Assembly: GCF_000142905.1 (NCBI RefSeq)
Contig: NW_013657639.1
Span: 86,959-121,245 of the forward strand
DNA from: Thecamonas trahens ATCC 50062
Taxonomy: Eukaryota > Apusozoa > Apusomonadida > Apusomonadidae
Direction of reading: 5' to 3'
Length of the DNA: 34,287 nt
The notes under the pieces were generated by a model. The model did not search any database. It saw only the letters and a program-made list of their open reading frames with translations, and had not been told where the DNA came from. Position numbers and translations under genes: made by a program. Below, piece by piece: positions 1 through 8,597 of the stretch (positions within the stretch are counted from its first letter, which is position 1; each line of letters begins with the position of its first letter).

Positions 1-1670
1 CGGGCGAACGAGCCGCGCGAGACAAGGCTGACTCTGACGCGGACGGTCTCGCCGGCGACAAGGGCCCAGTCGGGTGCAAACGGGGCCGGCGAGCCGATGA
101 GCCCAAAGTTGACCCGCTTGGACGGCGGCCGGGCGCGCCAGTGCGCCTCGGCCGCCGCAGCCTGCGAAGCGCAGAGCGCGGCGTACGCCCGGCTGCCGAC
201 GTAGTCAAACGGAAAGGCGGCGGCACCGGCCTCGGTAGCCACCGCTGCGGCGTCGTCATGCCCGATGGCTCGTGCGCCGGCATACACCATCGCGAGCATA
301 AAGGCCTTGCCGTAGCCGCGCGGGACGACAAGGTCAAACCCCGCGCCGTAGCCGTGCGGTCCGAGCGCCGGCCGCTGGACGACCATGACCGGGACGGGCG
401 CAGCGAGGGGCGAGCCCGACTGCGCGGCAGCGGCCACAAACTCGGGCGTGCCCCCCCCGAGTACCGAGCCGCGCAGCGCGTTGACGTCGGCAGTCGACGG
501 AACGGCGGCGGCGAGGGCTGCTCGTTCGGCGCTCGAGACGAGCGTGCGGCGGACGCTGGCGTCGCTGGCGGTGCCCGGCCAGTTGCTGACAAGCTGGCTG
601 TTTGCATGCGAGACGCCCATGGCCGGCCGCGGCGGAAGCCCACTTTTGGCCGATGCCCACTGCCCACGGCGCGCCGGCGAGATGCTTGGCGGCGGCTTGC
701 GGAAGACCAGCAGCCGCGGGTCGGTGATGCCGGCGGTGAGCACAGCCCGCGCAGGAAGCGAGTCTGGCGAGTGCAGCTGCGCGAGGACCGTACCGGCGCC
801 GCTGGCCTCGCCGAGAAGCAGCGCCAGAATCCGGTTACTCCGCGGGCCGAAGAGGGTGAACCGGCAGAGCTCGCCGGGCAGGAGGTGCTCGACGGTGGTG
901 CCAGGCACCGAGGCTGCGGCGGATGCGAGTACGTCGGTAGCGTCGGCAGCAAGCGCGGGATGGAGGGTGAGCCACAGGCAGTTGTCGGCCATCCACACGC
1001 CGGTTGTTGGGCCGAGGCACCCGCCACCGGGCGCGGCAAGGCCAAAGTCGACGCCGCGCTCGCCAGACATGGCAGCGAGGACGCGGGCAGCTCCATCTGG
1101 CGTGGCAGCCAAGAGCGGGAGAACGGCGGCGGCAGCGGCGGCCGACGCAAACGAGATGGCGGCGGTGCGGACAAACGAAATGTCACGGACAAGCGCCTCG
1201 GTGGCGGCAGCCTTGACCACATACCGCGCGCCCTTGTCGGTAGAGGTAAGCGCCATGCGAACGCCCCAAATAGTGGCCATGTGCATGCGCTTGGCGTGCC
1301 ACACGTGAGTCTCCAGCCAGAACGCCTTGCCCGCCCGGCGTGTATAGTCAACGATCGAGTTGGGCCGCCGCCGCCTCTTGCGCGACGGCTTGTCGGCCGC
1401 CGCCGCCGGCTTGACCTCGAGTTGGGCCGCAAACCTCAGCCGCTTGGGCAGCCGCTTGACGTTGTGCGAGGCGGTGCGGCGGCGGAGGTAGCGCGGCAGC
1501 TTCTGGAACGCACGCTGGCCATCCGTGGTGATGGTATTGGCCTCGAGCATGGCGTTGATCTCCGCCAGGCGCACCGCAGCAAACTGGATGGGCTGGAGAA
1601 TGGTCGGGTCCGACAACATACTCAGCGAGCCGGTCATCTTCACGCTCGAGTTTTTCTCTGTCCGATCCAT
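1..1670 (-). CDS. POP1: POP1, RNase P/MRP protein subunit (5' part, gene continues past window start)
   Basis: POP1 is the large scaffold protein of nuclear RNase P and RNase MRP, which process tRNA 5' ends and pre-rRNA. Reading the minus strand from the ATG at 1670 gives 556 uninterrupted residues that run off the window. Seen directly: residues ~62-78 read RRTASHNVKRLPKRLR, the basic POP1 signature; residues ~115-130 read FWLETHVWHAKRMHM, the second conserved POP1 block; and residues ~443-470 (GFDLVVPRGYGKAFMLAMVYAGAR) match the POPLD domain. A basic KPSRKRRRRP stretch lies between the first two blocks and could be a nuclear-localisation signal. No other in-frame ATG lies in the few codons just upstream, so the 1670 start is the natural one. 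No intron is needed. The C-terminal part (animal POP1 is about 1000 residues) lies outside the window. Its 5' end faces DOA1 across a repeat-rich spacer. Confidence 0.9.
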   Translation of the reverse strand, partial: MDRTEKNSSVKMTGSLSMLSDPTILQPIQFAAVRLAEINAMLEANTITTDGQRAFQKLPRYLRRRTASHNVKRLPKRLRFAAQLEVKPAAAADKPSRKRRRRPNSIVDYTRRAGKAFWLETHVWHAKRMHMATIWGVRMALTSTDKGARYVVKAAATEALVRDISFVRTAAISFASAAAAAAVLPLLAATPDGAARVLAAMSGERGVDFGLAAPGGGCLGPTTGVWMADNCLWLTLHPALAADATDVLASAAASVPGTTVEHLLPGELCRFTLFGPRSNRILALLLGEASGAGTVLAQLHSPDSLPARAVLTAGITDPRLLVFRKPPPSISPARRGQWASAKSGLPPRPAMGVSHANSQLVSNWPGTASDASVRRTLVSSAERAALAAAVPSTADVNALRGSVLGGGTPEFVAAAAQSGSPLAAPVPVMVVQRPALGPHGYGAGFDLVVPRGYGKAFMLAMVYAGARAIGHDDAAAVATEAGAAAFPFDYVGSRAYAALCASQAAAAEAHWRARPPSKRVNFGLIGSPAPFAPDWALVAGETVRVRVSLVSRGSFA

Positions 1671-1911
1671 GCTGTGTGAGTGTGCATGCCGTGGCAACTC
1701 ATGCCGAGGGCATCGGCCACGGGACGGCCGGCGGGCACATCCGGTCCGGTCCGTCCATCCATAAAGGACGTGCCAGGCCATCTCTTTCAGGCTGCATGGC
1801 ACCACCACCATGGCTGCAGCTCCATGAAGACATCATCAAAGGACATCATGACAACGACATCATTATAGAGGTATCATGCGAGTGGTCATCATTGTCCATA
1901 TGCCCGCCCAT

Positions 1912-1947
1912 CACCACCACCACCACCACCACCACCACCACCACCAC
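1912..1947. repeat. (CAC)12 trinucleotide microsatellite
   Basis: Twelve uninterrupted CAC units. A CA-rich stretch follows at about 1985-2020. Both are in the POP1/DOA1 spacer. Confidence 0.95.
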
Positions 1948-2123
1948 AGACGGTGCACAACACGCCACCAGCCCCCCATTCCCCCCCACACACACACAAA
2001 CATATACACACACACAATCATCATCATCATGGGCACGTACGCCTCTTGGCATGCCTCCGTGACTTGGCGTTCATGCCTACACACTGCGTCCAAACCACGG
2101 GCACTCCCCCAAAGACGAGTGAC

Positions 2124-2310
2124 CACACAGCTGACCACCGACCACCGACCACCGACCACCGACCCACCGACCTCCGACCGACCAACCACAACCCACCGAC
2201 CACCGACCACCGACCACCGACCACCGTCCCACCGACCACCGACCACAACCCACCGACCACCGACCACCGACCGACCGACCACAACCCACCGACCACTGAC
2301 CGACCTCCGC
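2124..2310. repeat. Degenerate CCGACCA-type heptamer array
   Basis: Tandem, slightly varying copies of ACCGACC/CCGACCA with occasional ACAACCC interruptions cover about 190 bp. The plus strand carries almost no G outside the fixed G of each unit. The regular period explains the long spurious reading frames here. Confidence 0.9.
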
Positions 2311-2404
2311 TTGCCGCCCGCACACCCCCCCACACACTCTCTCTTCATCAACTGACTTCTGGAGATCCCATCGATAACGCCATCCAGTGCAGATCCCGAT
2401 CCTC

Positions 2405-2462
2405 CCCAACCCCAACCCCAACCCCAACCCCAACCCCAACCCCAACCCCAACCCCAACCCCA
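2405..2462. repeat. (CCCCAA)9 CCCC telomere-like hexamer array
   Basis: Nine perfect CCCCAA units followed by CCCC end 71 bp before the DOA1 start. The complementary strand reads TTGGGG, the telomere unit known from Tetrahymena, and its G4 runs could form G-quadruplexes. It is internal here and flanked by unique sequence. Confidence 0.95.
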
Positions 2463-2533
2463 CAGTGCGACCCGGCGACAAGTCGCCAACCTTCCACCAA
2501 CCACCACCACCACCCCACTCACCCCCGCTCAGC

Positions 2534-4816
2534 ATGGCTGCTGCAGGATACCGTTTGTCTGCACAGGTGGGCGGGCACTCCAAGGACGTGCGGTGCGTGG
2601 CGGCGCTCTCGTCGTCGACCATTGCCACCGGCTCGCGCGACGCCACCATCATCATCTGGCACAACGTACCTGAGACCACCACATGGGAGCCCATGCGGAC
2701 GCTCTACGGTCACGAGCACTTTGTAGCTGCACTGGCTGTCCTTGGCCCGCCTAGCCTGGTTGCTGCCTCTGGATCGGATGAGCCGGCTCCGCTGGACGAG
2801 GCGGACTCAGTCCTGCCGCTCCTCGCCTCGGCTGCCTACGACAACACGGTTATGATCTGGGACTCGGCTGCGGGCGTGCCGCTCGCTCGGCTGGAGGGCC
2901 ACACGGGCAACGTATGCTCGCTGGTGGTGGCCCCTGGCGGCGAGCTGATCTCCGGCTCGTGGGACGCCACTGCCCGCGTCTGGGCTCCGTCCGACGGCCA
3001 CTCGGCCCACGGCCCGGCCTCACGCTGCGTCTCGGTCCTCGAGGGCCACGAAGGCTCAGTCCTGGCCCTTCTAGCTGATTCTCGCCGCGGGCTGCCGCTG
3101 GTTGTCTCGGCCGGCTCGGACAAGACGCTGCGGGTGTGGAACGCAGCGACCTGGGCCTGCTCCGCCGTCCTCCGCGGGCACGACGACGTGGTCCGCGGCC
3201 TGGCGCTCGCTGGTGGCCCAGACTCGGACCTGGTTGCCTCGGTTGCCAACGATGGCATGGTCAAGATGTGGTCGATGACCTCGGGTGCATGTGTCCGCAC
3301 TCTTGGTGGCGCCCACTCAAACCTGGTGTTTGCACTGGCTGCCCTACCGTGGTCCTCGGCGGCAGCACCGTCGCTGGTCACCGGTTCGGAGGACAAGTCG
3401 GTGGTGGTCTGGTCCGAGGCCGAGCCGCTGCAGACCATTGCCTTCCCCACCACGGTGTGGGCGGTGGCGGCACTGCCGAACGGCGACTTTGTCGCAGGCT
3501 GCGCTGACGGCATCGCACGCATCTTCACGGCCTCGGACGCGCGCATCGCCTCCGACGATGAGCTCGCCGCCTTTGAGGACTACGCCTCGGCGGCTGCGCT
3601 TGTCTCGGGCGGACAGCAGGTCAAGCTCGACGAGCTCGACGACATTTCGCAGCTGACGGTTGTCGAGGGCGCCCGTGACGGCGAGACCAAGCTCTTCCGC
3701 GACGGCTCCAAGGCTGTCGCCTACTCGTGGTCCGCCGCATCCGGCGCATGGGTTCTCATCGGCGACGTTGTGTCGGGGCCCGGCGGCAAGGAAATGCTCA
3801 ACGGCAAGTACTACGACTGTGTGTTCGAGGTCGACGCCGGCGACGGCAACGGCAACTACAAGCTTGGCTACAACCACGGTGAGAACGAGTACGACGTCGC
3901 CACCCGTTTTTGCGCCGAAAACGGTCTCCACCCGCAGTTTATCGAGCAGGTTGCGCAGTTTATCCGCACCAACGCCGCGCCGCAGACGCTCGCCATGGGC
4001 GCAACTGAGCCGGCGTGGACCCGTCTGGGCCTCTCCTCGGCCCATTTTCCGGTCACTGCCCCGGCGTTCTTCATGGCCGCCAAGGGCCTCTCCCGCGCCG
4101 CAGACAAGCTCGCCGCAGACACCGACGCCGACGCCGACGCTCTCTCTGACCTTGCCGCTGTCCTCGCTGACGTCGGCCGCTACCACTCGTCGGTTCTTCC
4201 CACGGCGTGGATCGAGGCCCTGCTTGCCGCTCTCGCCGCTGCACCCAACGGCTCCAAGTTTGCCGCCTACGACCTCCTCCGCATGCTTGTCCTCCACCCG
4301 AGCGGCGCCACCTACTTTGCCGCCGCCCCAGGCGAGCTGGTCGGCATTGTCGCCGATGGTGTCGCCTCGGGCTCAGGCCCGCGCCGCATGCTTGCCCTCC
4401 GCCTCGCTGTCAACGCCTTCAAAGCCCTGGTCCTCCGTCCCGACATGCTTGCCAGCGCCGATCAGCTGCTGGCTCTCGTCGCCGGCCTCGTCGACCCGGC
4501 CGCCATCGCCTCGCCCAAAGAGCTCACCGCTGCGCTCGGCGTCGTCGTCGGCTACGCTGGCCTTGCCACCGACCTGGCCGCCGACCGCATCCGCGACCTG
4601 GCCGCCATCGTCAAAACCGTCCTCGAACGCAACGACGACGGCCTCGCCTTCCGCGCCCTCACCGCCTGGGGCACCTGCCTCGTCAAGGCGCCGTCGCACG
4701 CAGTCGACATTGCCGTCTCTGCGGGCCTCCTCACCGCCGTCTCCAGCTACGTCTCGGACCACGCCCAGATGCAGAGCATCCTTGCCGACATCAAGGCCTT
4801 TTCTGGCTCTGGATAA
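2534..4816 (+). CDS. DOA1/UFD3/PLAA-type ubiquitin-binding adaptor (WD40-PFU-PUL)
   Basis: The predicted 760-residue protein has the complete domain order of yeast Doa1/Ufd3 and animal PLAA, a cofactor of the Cdc48/p97 segregase that binds ubiquitin and supports ubiquitin recycling and membrane-protein quality control. Residues ~1-335 are WD40 repeats, with repeated GH...D-x-x-x-x-x-W patterns (for example GSWDATARVW and SAGSDKTLRVW). Residues ~375-480 are a PFU domain (FEVDAGDGNGNYKLGYNHGE, then NEYDVATRFCAENGL). Residues ~495-760 are an Ala/Leu-rich helical region matching the armadillo-like PUL domain that contacts Cdc48. The start is the ATG at 2534, giving MAAAGYRLSAQVGGHSKDVR. The frame stays open further upstream only through the CCCCAA repeat, with no upstream ATG (only a GTG at 2387). 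There is no intron and the stop is TAA. The next gene follows in tandem after 232 bp. Confidence 0.95.
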   Translation: MAAAGYRLSAQVGGHSKDVRCVAALSSSTIATGSRDATIIIWHNVPETTTWEPMRTLYGHEHFVAALAVLGPPSLVAASGSDEPAPLDEADSVLPLLASAAYDNTVMIWDSAAGVPLARLEGHTGNVCSLVVAPGGELISGSWDATARVWAPSDGHSAHGPASRCVSVLEGHEGSVLALLADSRRGLPLVVSAGSDKTLRVWNAATWACSAVLRGHDDVVRGLALAGGPDSDLVASVANDGMVKMWSMTSGACVRTLGGAHSNLVFALAALPWSSAAAPSLVTGSEDKSVVVWSEAEPLQTIAFPTTVWAVAALPNGDFVAGCADGIARIFTASDARIASDDELAAFEDYASAAALVSGGQQVKLDELDDISQLTVVEGARDGETKLFRDGSKAVAYSWSAASGAWVLIGDVVSGPGGKEMLNGKYYDCVFEVDAGDGNGNYKLGYNHGENEYDVATRFCAENGLHPQFIEQVAQFIRTNAAPQTLAMGATEPAWTRLGLSSAHFPVTAPAFFMAAKGLSRAADKLAADTDADADALSDLAAVLADVGRYHSSVLPTAWIEALLAALAAAPNGSKFAAYDLLRMLVLHPSGATYFAAAPGELVGIVADGVASGSGPRRMLALRLAVNAFKALVLRPDMLASADQLLALVAGLVDPAAIASPKELTAALGVVVGYAGLATDLAADRIRDLAAIVKTVLERNDDGLAFRALTAWGTCLVKAPSHAVDIAVSAGLLTAVSSYVSDHAQMQSILADIKAFSGSG

Positions 4817-4981
4817 TACATCGCCCCCCCCCCCTCCCCCCCTCGGGTACCGTGTCGTCACTCTCGCCCAAAACCAAAACTGCATCAATCTCCCCAATTA
4901 GCCAAAACAACACACAACGCCGCTGACCAACCTCACTTCCCCTTTACCCCACACCCACACACCCCACACACACACCCCACA

Positions 4982-5028
<47 letters not shown>

Positions 5029-5048
5029 GCACACACACACGCCACCCC
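4817..5048. repeat. Intergenic spacer with C-runs and an (AC)n tract
   Basis: After the DOA1 stop come C11-T-C7 (4824-4842), a mixed AT-containing stretch, then an AC dinucleotide tract at about 4984-5040. That tract ends 8 bases before the ATG of the next gene, so the presumed 5' leader is almost entirely dinucleotide repeat. Confidence 0.9.
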
Positions 5049-8000
5049 ATGGCGTCCACACACCCGACGGGGACGGGCGGGCAGTCGCTGGACATCCGGG
5101 CGCAGAAGAAGAAGGTCTTCCTCCGCTGGGTCGTCCATTATGTGGCGCCGTATGGCATCACCGTCACTGATCTGGTGGAGGACATGCGGGATGGCACTGT
5201 GCTGCTGCTGCTGCTCAAGGTGTTGACCGGAAAGGACCCCACCCCAAATTGGAAGGCTCCCACAACACCAAAGGCTCCCAGACCGCCCGGCGAGGACGAG
5301 CCGCAGCTCGAGATGCAGAAGACCTCGTCGGGCGCTGCGCTGGCCATCAAGCGAGCTGATCGCATCACCAACGTCCACAACGGCCTACTCTTCCTCTCCC
5401 GGAACGCCAAGGGCGTCTCGCTCTCGCATCTCTCGGCGGAAGACATTGTCAACGGCAAGATGAAGAGCATCTTTGATCTCGTCTACGAGCTTGTTCGCGA
5501 GTTTGAGCTGCGCAAGCTCCTCGGCGCCCGTCTTGCCGTCGGCGCCGACCTCGGCTCGCTCGAACACCAGTGCCAGGCCCTCATCCGTCTTGTGAGCGAC
5601 ACCCTCGCCCACTATGTCCACGTTGACCTCAACGCGTTTCCGCACGACTTTGCCGACGGCCTCTGCCTCGCCGCCCTCCTCCACGCCACCGAGTACACCC
5701 TGATTGACTTGTACTCGATTGTCGTAGCCGCGCCGGGCGCTCCGCGTCGCGGCGAGGCCCTTCTCGACCACGCCATGGGCATCGCACACACCCTCGGTGT
5801 CCCGCGCCTCATCGACGCCTCGGACGCGACCTCGCTCTCGTCCGAGTGCTTCATCACCTACTTTGCCACCGCCCTCAACATCATGAACGACCGCGCGCCG
5901 TCACCCGACGACCGTCCGCTCGCCCTCGCCCAGGTCCGCGAGCTTGTTGCAGAGAACTCCCGCCTCAAGGCCGCCGCCAAGGTCATCCAGGCCAAACTTG
6001 CCTCCGTCGACGACCACAAGCGCGAGCTCGCCGCAGAGTTTGATGAGGCCTCGGCTGAGAAAGACGCCACCGTTCGCGCCGCGCGCGCAGAGGTTGATGA
6101 CCTCTCCACTCGCCTCAACGAGCTTCGCTCTCAGCTCGCTACCGCCGTCGCCGCCAACGCCCGCCTCCAGGCCTCGCTCGACACCCTGGTCCAGGACTCG
6201 TCCGCCGCCGCCGTTGCCTCGTCCGGCACCGCTGTCTCACCGCCCGAGGGCGTCGTTGCCCTTGTCGCCACCCGCATCTACGGCGCCTCGGCCCTCTGGG
6301 ACGCTTCGCCCGAAGTCATGGTCGCCGCAGAGTCGCTCCTCCTGCGCTTGGTTCGCACCCTCCTCGTCGAGCGCTCGGGCTATGAAGTCTCGTGCTCCGA
6401 CGGCTCGCTCCTTATCGCCTTTTCCTCTGCGCTCTCCGCCGTCGCCTTTTGCATGCGCGTCCAGATTGAGGCCATTGACCTGCCCTGGCCCGAGCGCCTC
6501 GCCTCGCTCCATCCCGACTTTGTCGCCACCGAGCAGTCGATGGACCGCTCCACTATTTTCCGCGGCCTCCGCCTCGGCATCGGCGTCCACGTCGGCCGCC
6601 CGACCCTCAAGTCGACCGCCGTCACCTCCTCAGGCGTCACCCGCGCCGTTTACGTCGGCGGTGATGTTACACTCACAAAGTGGCTCGCCCAGGCCGCTGC
6701 AGGCGGCCAAACTGTCCTCACCCACAAGGCATACGGCGCCGTCGCAAAATCACTTCACACTCTTGACCTCCGCGTCCACGAAGAGTCGCTCGGCAAGTTT
6801 GAGGTCTCGGGCGAGATCCAGGCCACCGGCCAGCTCTTCTCGCTCCTCCCTGAGTTCCTGGTCCACCGTCGCTTCCCCCAGCTCCGCCTCAAAGGTTCCG
6901 CCTCTGACGCCGCAGACGCGGCCAAGAACGCCCTCTCTGCCACAGAGCGCAAGTACCGCCTCCTGCAGGAACGCAACGCCGCGCTCAACAACTCCCTCAA
7001 GACCCTCTCGGCGCAGGTCGGGTCGGCCAACGAGTATGCGCTCCGCCTCGCCTCCAAGCTCCGCTCCATCAACTCCAACTCGGGAACCGACAAGGAGCTT
7101 GCCTCGCTCGTTGCAGAGCTCGACTCGGTCATGTCGCGCCAGGACAAGCTCTCGTCGCAGCTTGCCATGGCCTCGGCCGAGCGCGATGTCCTCAACTACG
7201 AGCTGACCGAGGTCAAGGACACCCTCGTCTCGGAGCGTAACTCTATCGCCGCAGACATGGCCGCTCACGCCCGCAGTGACTTGGAGACCGAGGCCGCCAG
7301 AGACGCAGACCCTGGAAGCGGCGGCTCGCACATGATGTACAACCACAACCCCAAGCTAGTCCAGCAAATCGAAGAGCTGCAGCTCTCGCTGCGCAAGGCC
7401 ACCCGCGCCGCCGCCGCCAAGGAGATCGGCCTCAAAGAGCAGCTTCGCACCACCCGCAAGCAGCTCGAAGCAGCTCAAGAGTCCATCAGAGTCCTCGACT
7501 TTAAGCTCCAACACAACATCTACACAGATCCGGAAGAGGCTGTCCCGCTCGACGACGTGCTGAATGATTCCAATCTGCCCGAAAACTTTCCCCACCTGCC
7601 TGGCTCGGCAGCCTCGGGCGGCGGTGGGCCGGCCGGTACCTCGCTCTCGCCCCACGCCTCACGACACACCCGCCGCCACTCGGTCTCGCACGGCTCACAG
7701 TCAAGCATCGATTCGCCCACACATCGCTCAGAAACAGGCATTGCTGGCCTGCCCACCCTCCCGCGCATCGCCACAGAGTCGGACAACGAACCAGCCGCCG
7801 TCCAGGTTGGCACCCGCCGTGCACACTCTGAAATCGAGTGGTCCAAGGAGCGCCTTGTCGAGCTCGCCCAGCAGAAAAAGGCCCGTGCCCACTCGCGCTC
7901 GCGCTCGCGATCGCGATCGCGATCGCCCACACGCTCCCCGCCAGGCTCGCTCGACAACTCGGCCGCTTCAGTCCGCCTCAACAAGTCGGCCGCTGGCGCC

Positions 8001-8597
8001 CTCGACGCGTCGCTCAGCAACGCCCGCGGCCTCGCCGGGCCGCCCAAGATCAACAAGCGCGTCCAGACCAAGCACCACGCCCGCGTCGCCGTCGCCAAAG
8101 TCCTCAACGTCATCTACACCCGCCCGCTGCAGGAGATGTACTCGACAAAGACCGAGCTCGCCCAGGGCCACGCCCTCGCTCTCCTCTACGACACGCTCAC
8201 CTCGGCGCTCTCCACCCTTTTGGCTCTCTTCCCTGGCACCATCGACTTTCTCTACTCGCTCAAGCTCTTTGTCGCCGCCCTCGACGAACGCTACAAGTGG
8301 CTCCATACCGCACGCTCCGACGTCAAGTACGACGACATTGTCGACATTGTCCACGGCTTTTGTGAAGACATCGGTGTCCTCGCCGACCCGGCCGTCGCCT
8401 CCAAGTTTAACTCATTCTTCCGCCCGCCTGAAGACCGCGACGCCACCGATCCAGTCACGCCAAAGTCGCCGCTCTCGCCGCTCTCGCCGCTCTCACCGCG
8501 GCTCGCTTCCACTCACCGCAAGTCGCTTGCTCCGCGCTCGCCAAACTCGCCCAACGCGCCACTCATTCCTCGCCGCCGCCGCTCGTCGCGCGCCTAG
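5049..8597 (+). CDS. Tandem CH-domain protein fused to a degenerate class III nucleotidyl-cyclase domain
   Basis: This 1182-residue, intron-free protein combines several modules. Residues ~18-155 and ~170-285 are two calponin-homology domains arranged like the actin-binding region of alpha-actinin/spectrin; the first opens with QKKKVFLRWVVHYV and carries a Pro-rich insertion at ~62-90. Coiled coil follows at ~290-385. Residues ~400-605 resemble class III adenylate/guanylate cyclase domains, especially the receptor cyclases of trypanosomatids (YGASALWDASPEVM, YEVSCSDGSLLIAF, LRLGIGVHVGRP, AAGGQTVLTHKAY). The catalytic positions look lost: Arg409 replaces the first metal Asp, the usual Gly-Asp reads Asp451-Gly452, and Thr541/Trp545 replace the transition-state Asn/Arg. 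More coiled coil (~620-815), an RS tract (949-963), a helical region (~1008-1125) and SP-rich tail repeats follow. I infer an actin-linked pseudocyclase scaffold. The start ATG is at 5049, and the 3' end overlaps the convergent neighbour by 35 bp. Confidence 0.85.
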   Translation: MASTHPTGTGGQSLDIRAQKKKVFLRWVVHYVAPYGITVTDLVEDMRDGTVLLLLLKVLTGKDPTPNWKAPTTPKAPRPPGEDEPQLEMQKTSSGAALAIKRADRITNVHNGLLFLSRNAKGVSLSHLSAEDIVNGKMKSIFDLVYELVREFELRKLLGARLAVGADLGSLEHQCQALIRLVSDTLAHYVHVDLNAFPHDFADGLCLAALLHATEYTLIDLYSIVVAAPGAPRRGEALLDHAMGIAHTLGVPRLIDASDATSLSSECFITYFATALNIMNDRAPSPDDRPLALAQVRELVAENSRLKAAAKVIQAKLASVDDHKRELAAEFDEASAEKDATVRAARAEVDDLSTRLNELRSQLATAVAANARLQASLDTLVQDSSAAAVASSGTAVSPPEGVVALVATRIYGASALWDASPEVMVAAESLLLRLVRTLLVERSGYEVSCSDGSLLIAFSSALSAVAFCMRVQIEAIDLPWPERLASLHPDFVATEQSMDRSTIFRGLRLGIGVHVGRPTLKSTAVTSSGVTRAVYVGGDVTLTKWLAQAAAGGQTVLTHKAYGAVAKSLHTLDLRVHEESLGKFEVSGEIQATGQLFSLLPEFLVHRRFPQLRLKGSASDAADAAKNALSATERKYRLLQERNAALNNSLKTLSAQVGSANEYALRLASKLRSINSNSGTDKELASLVAELDSVMSRQDKLSSQLAMASAERDVLNYELTEVKDTLVSERNSIAADMAAHARSDLETEAARDADPGSGGSHMMYNHNPKLVQQIEELQLSLRKATRAAAAKEIGLKEQLRTTRKQLEAAQESIRVLDFKLQHNIYTDPEEAVPLDDVLNDSNLPENFPHLPGSAASGGGGPAGTSLSPHASRHTRRHSVSHGSQSSIDSPTHRSETGIAGLPTLPRIATESDNEPAAVQVGTRRAHSEIEWSKERLVELAQQKKARAHSRSRSRSRSRSPTRSPPGSLDNSAASVRLNKSAAGALDASLSNARGLAGPPKINKRVQTKHHARVAVAKVLNVIYTRPLQEMYSTKTELAQGHALALLYDTLTSALSTLLALFPGTIDFLYSLKLFVAALDERYKWLHTARSDVKYDDIVDIVHGFCEDIGVLADPAVASKFNSFFRPPEDRDATDPVTPKSPLSPLSPLSPRLASTHRKSLAPRSPNSPNAPLIPRRRRSSRA

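Larger units (their letters stand above)
1671..2533. promoter_or_regulatory. Divergent spacer between POP1 and DOA1, largely simple repeats
   Basis: The spacer separates the divergent starts of POP1 and DOA1 and must hold both promoters. It contains no convincing gene. Reading frames across it translate to His, Pro, Thr or Trp/Val strings and are repeat artefacts. Its right half has strong strand asymmetry: the plus strand is almost purely C and A for several hundred bases, with G concentrated on the minus strand. I see no clear TATA element. Confidence 0.6.

Noticed and set aside
141-1679. 512-codon plus-strand open frame
   Set aside because: Antisense shadow of POP1. The minus strand carries recognisable POP1 motifs, whereas the plus product is an Arg/Gly/Ala mixture without domains.
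2387-2533. N-terminal extension of DOA1 with NPNPNP repeats
   Set aside because: It would need a GTG start and translates the CCCCAA array. The ATG at 2534 begins directly before the first WD40 repeat.
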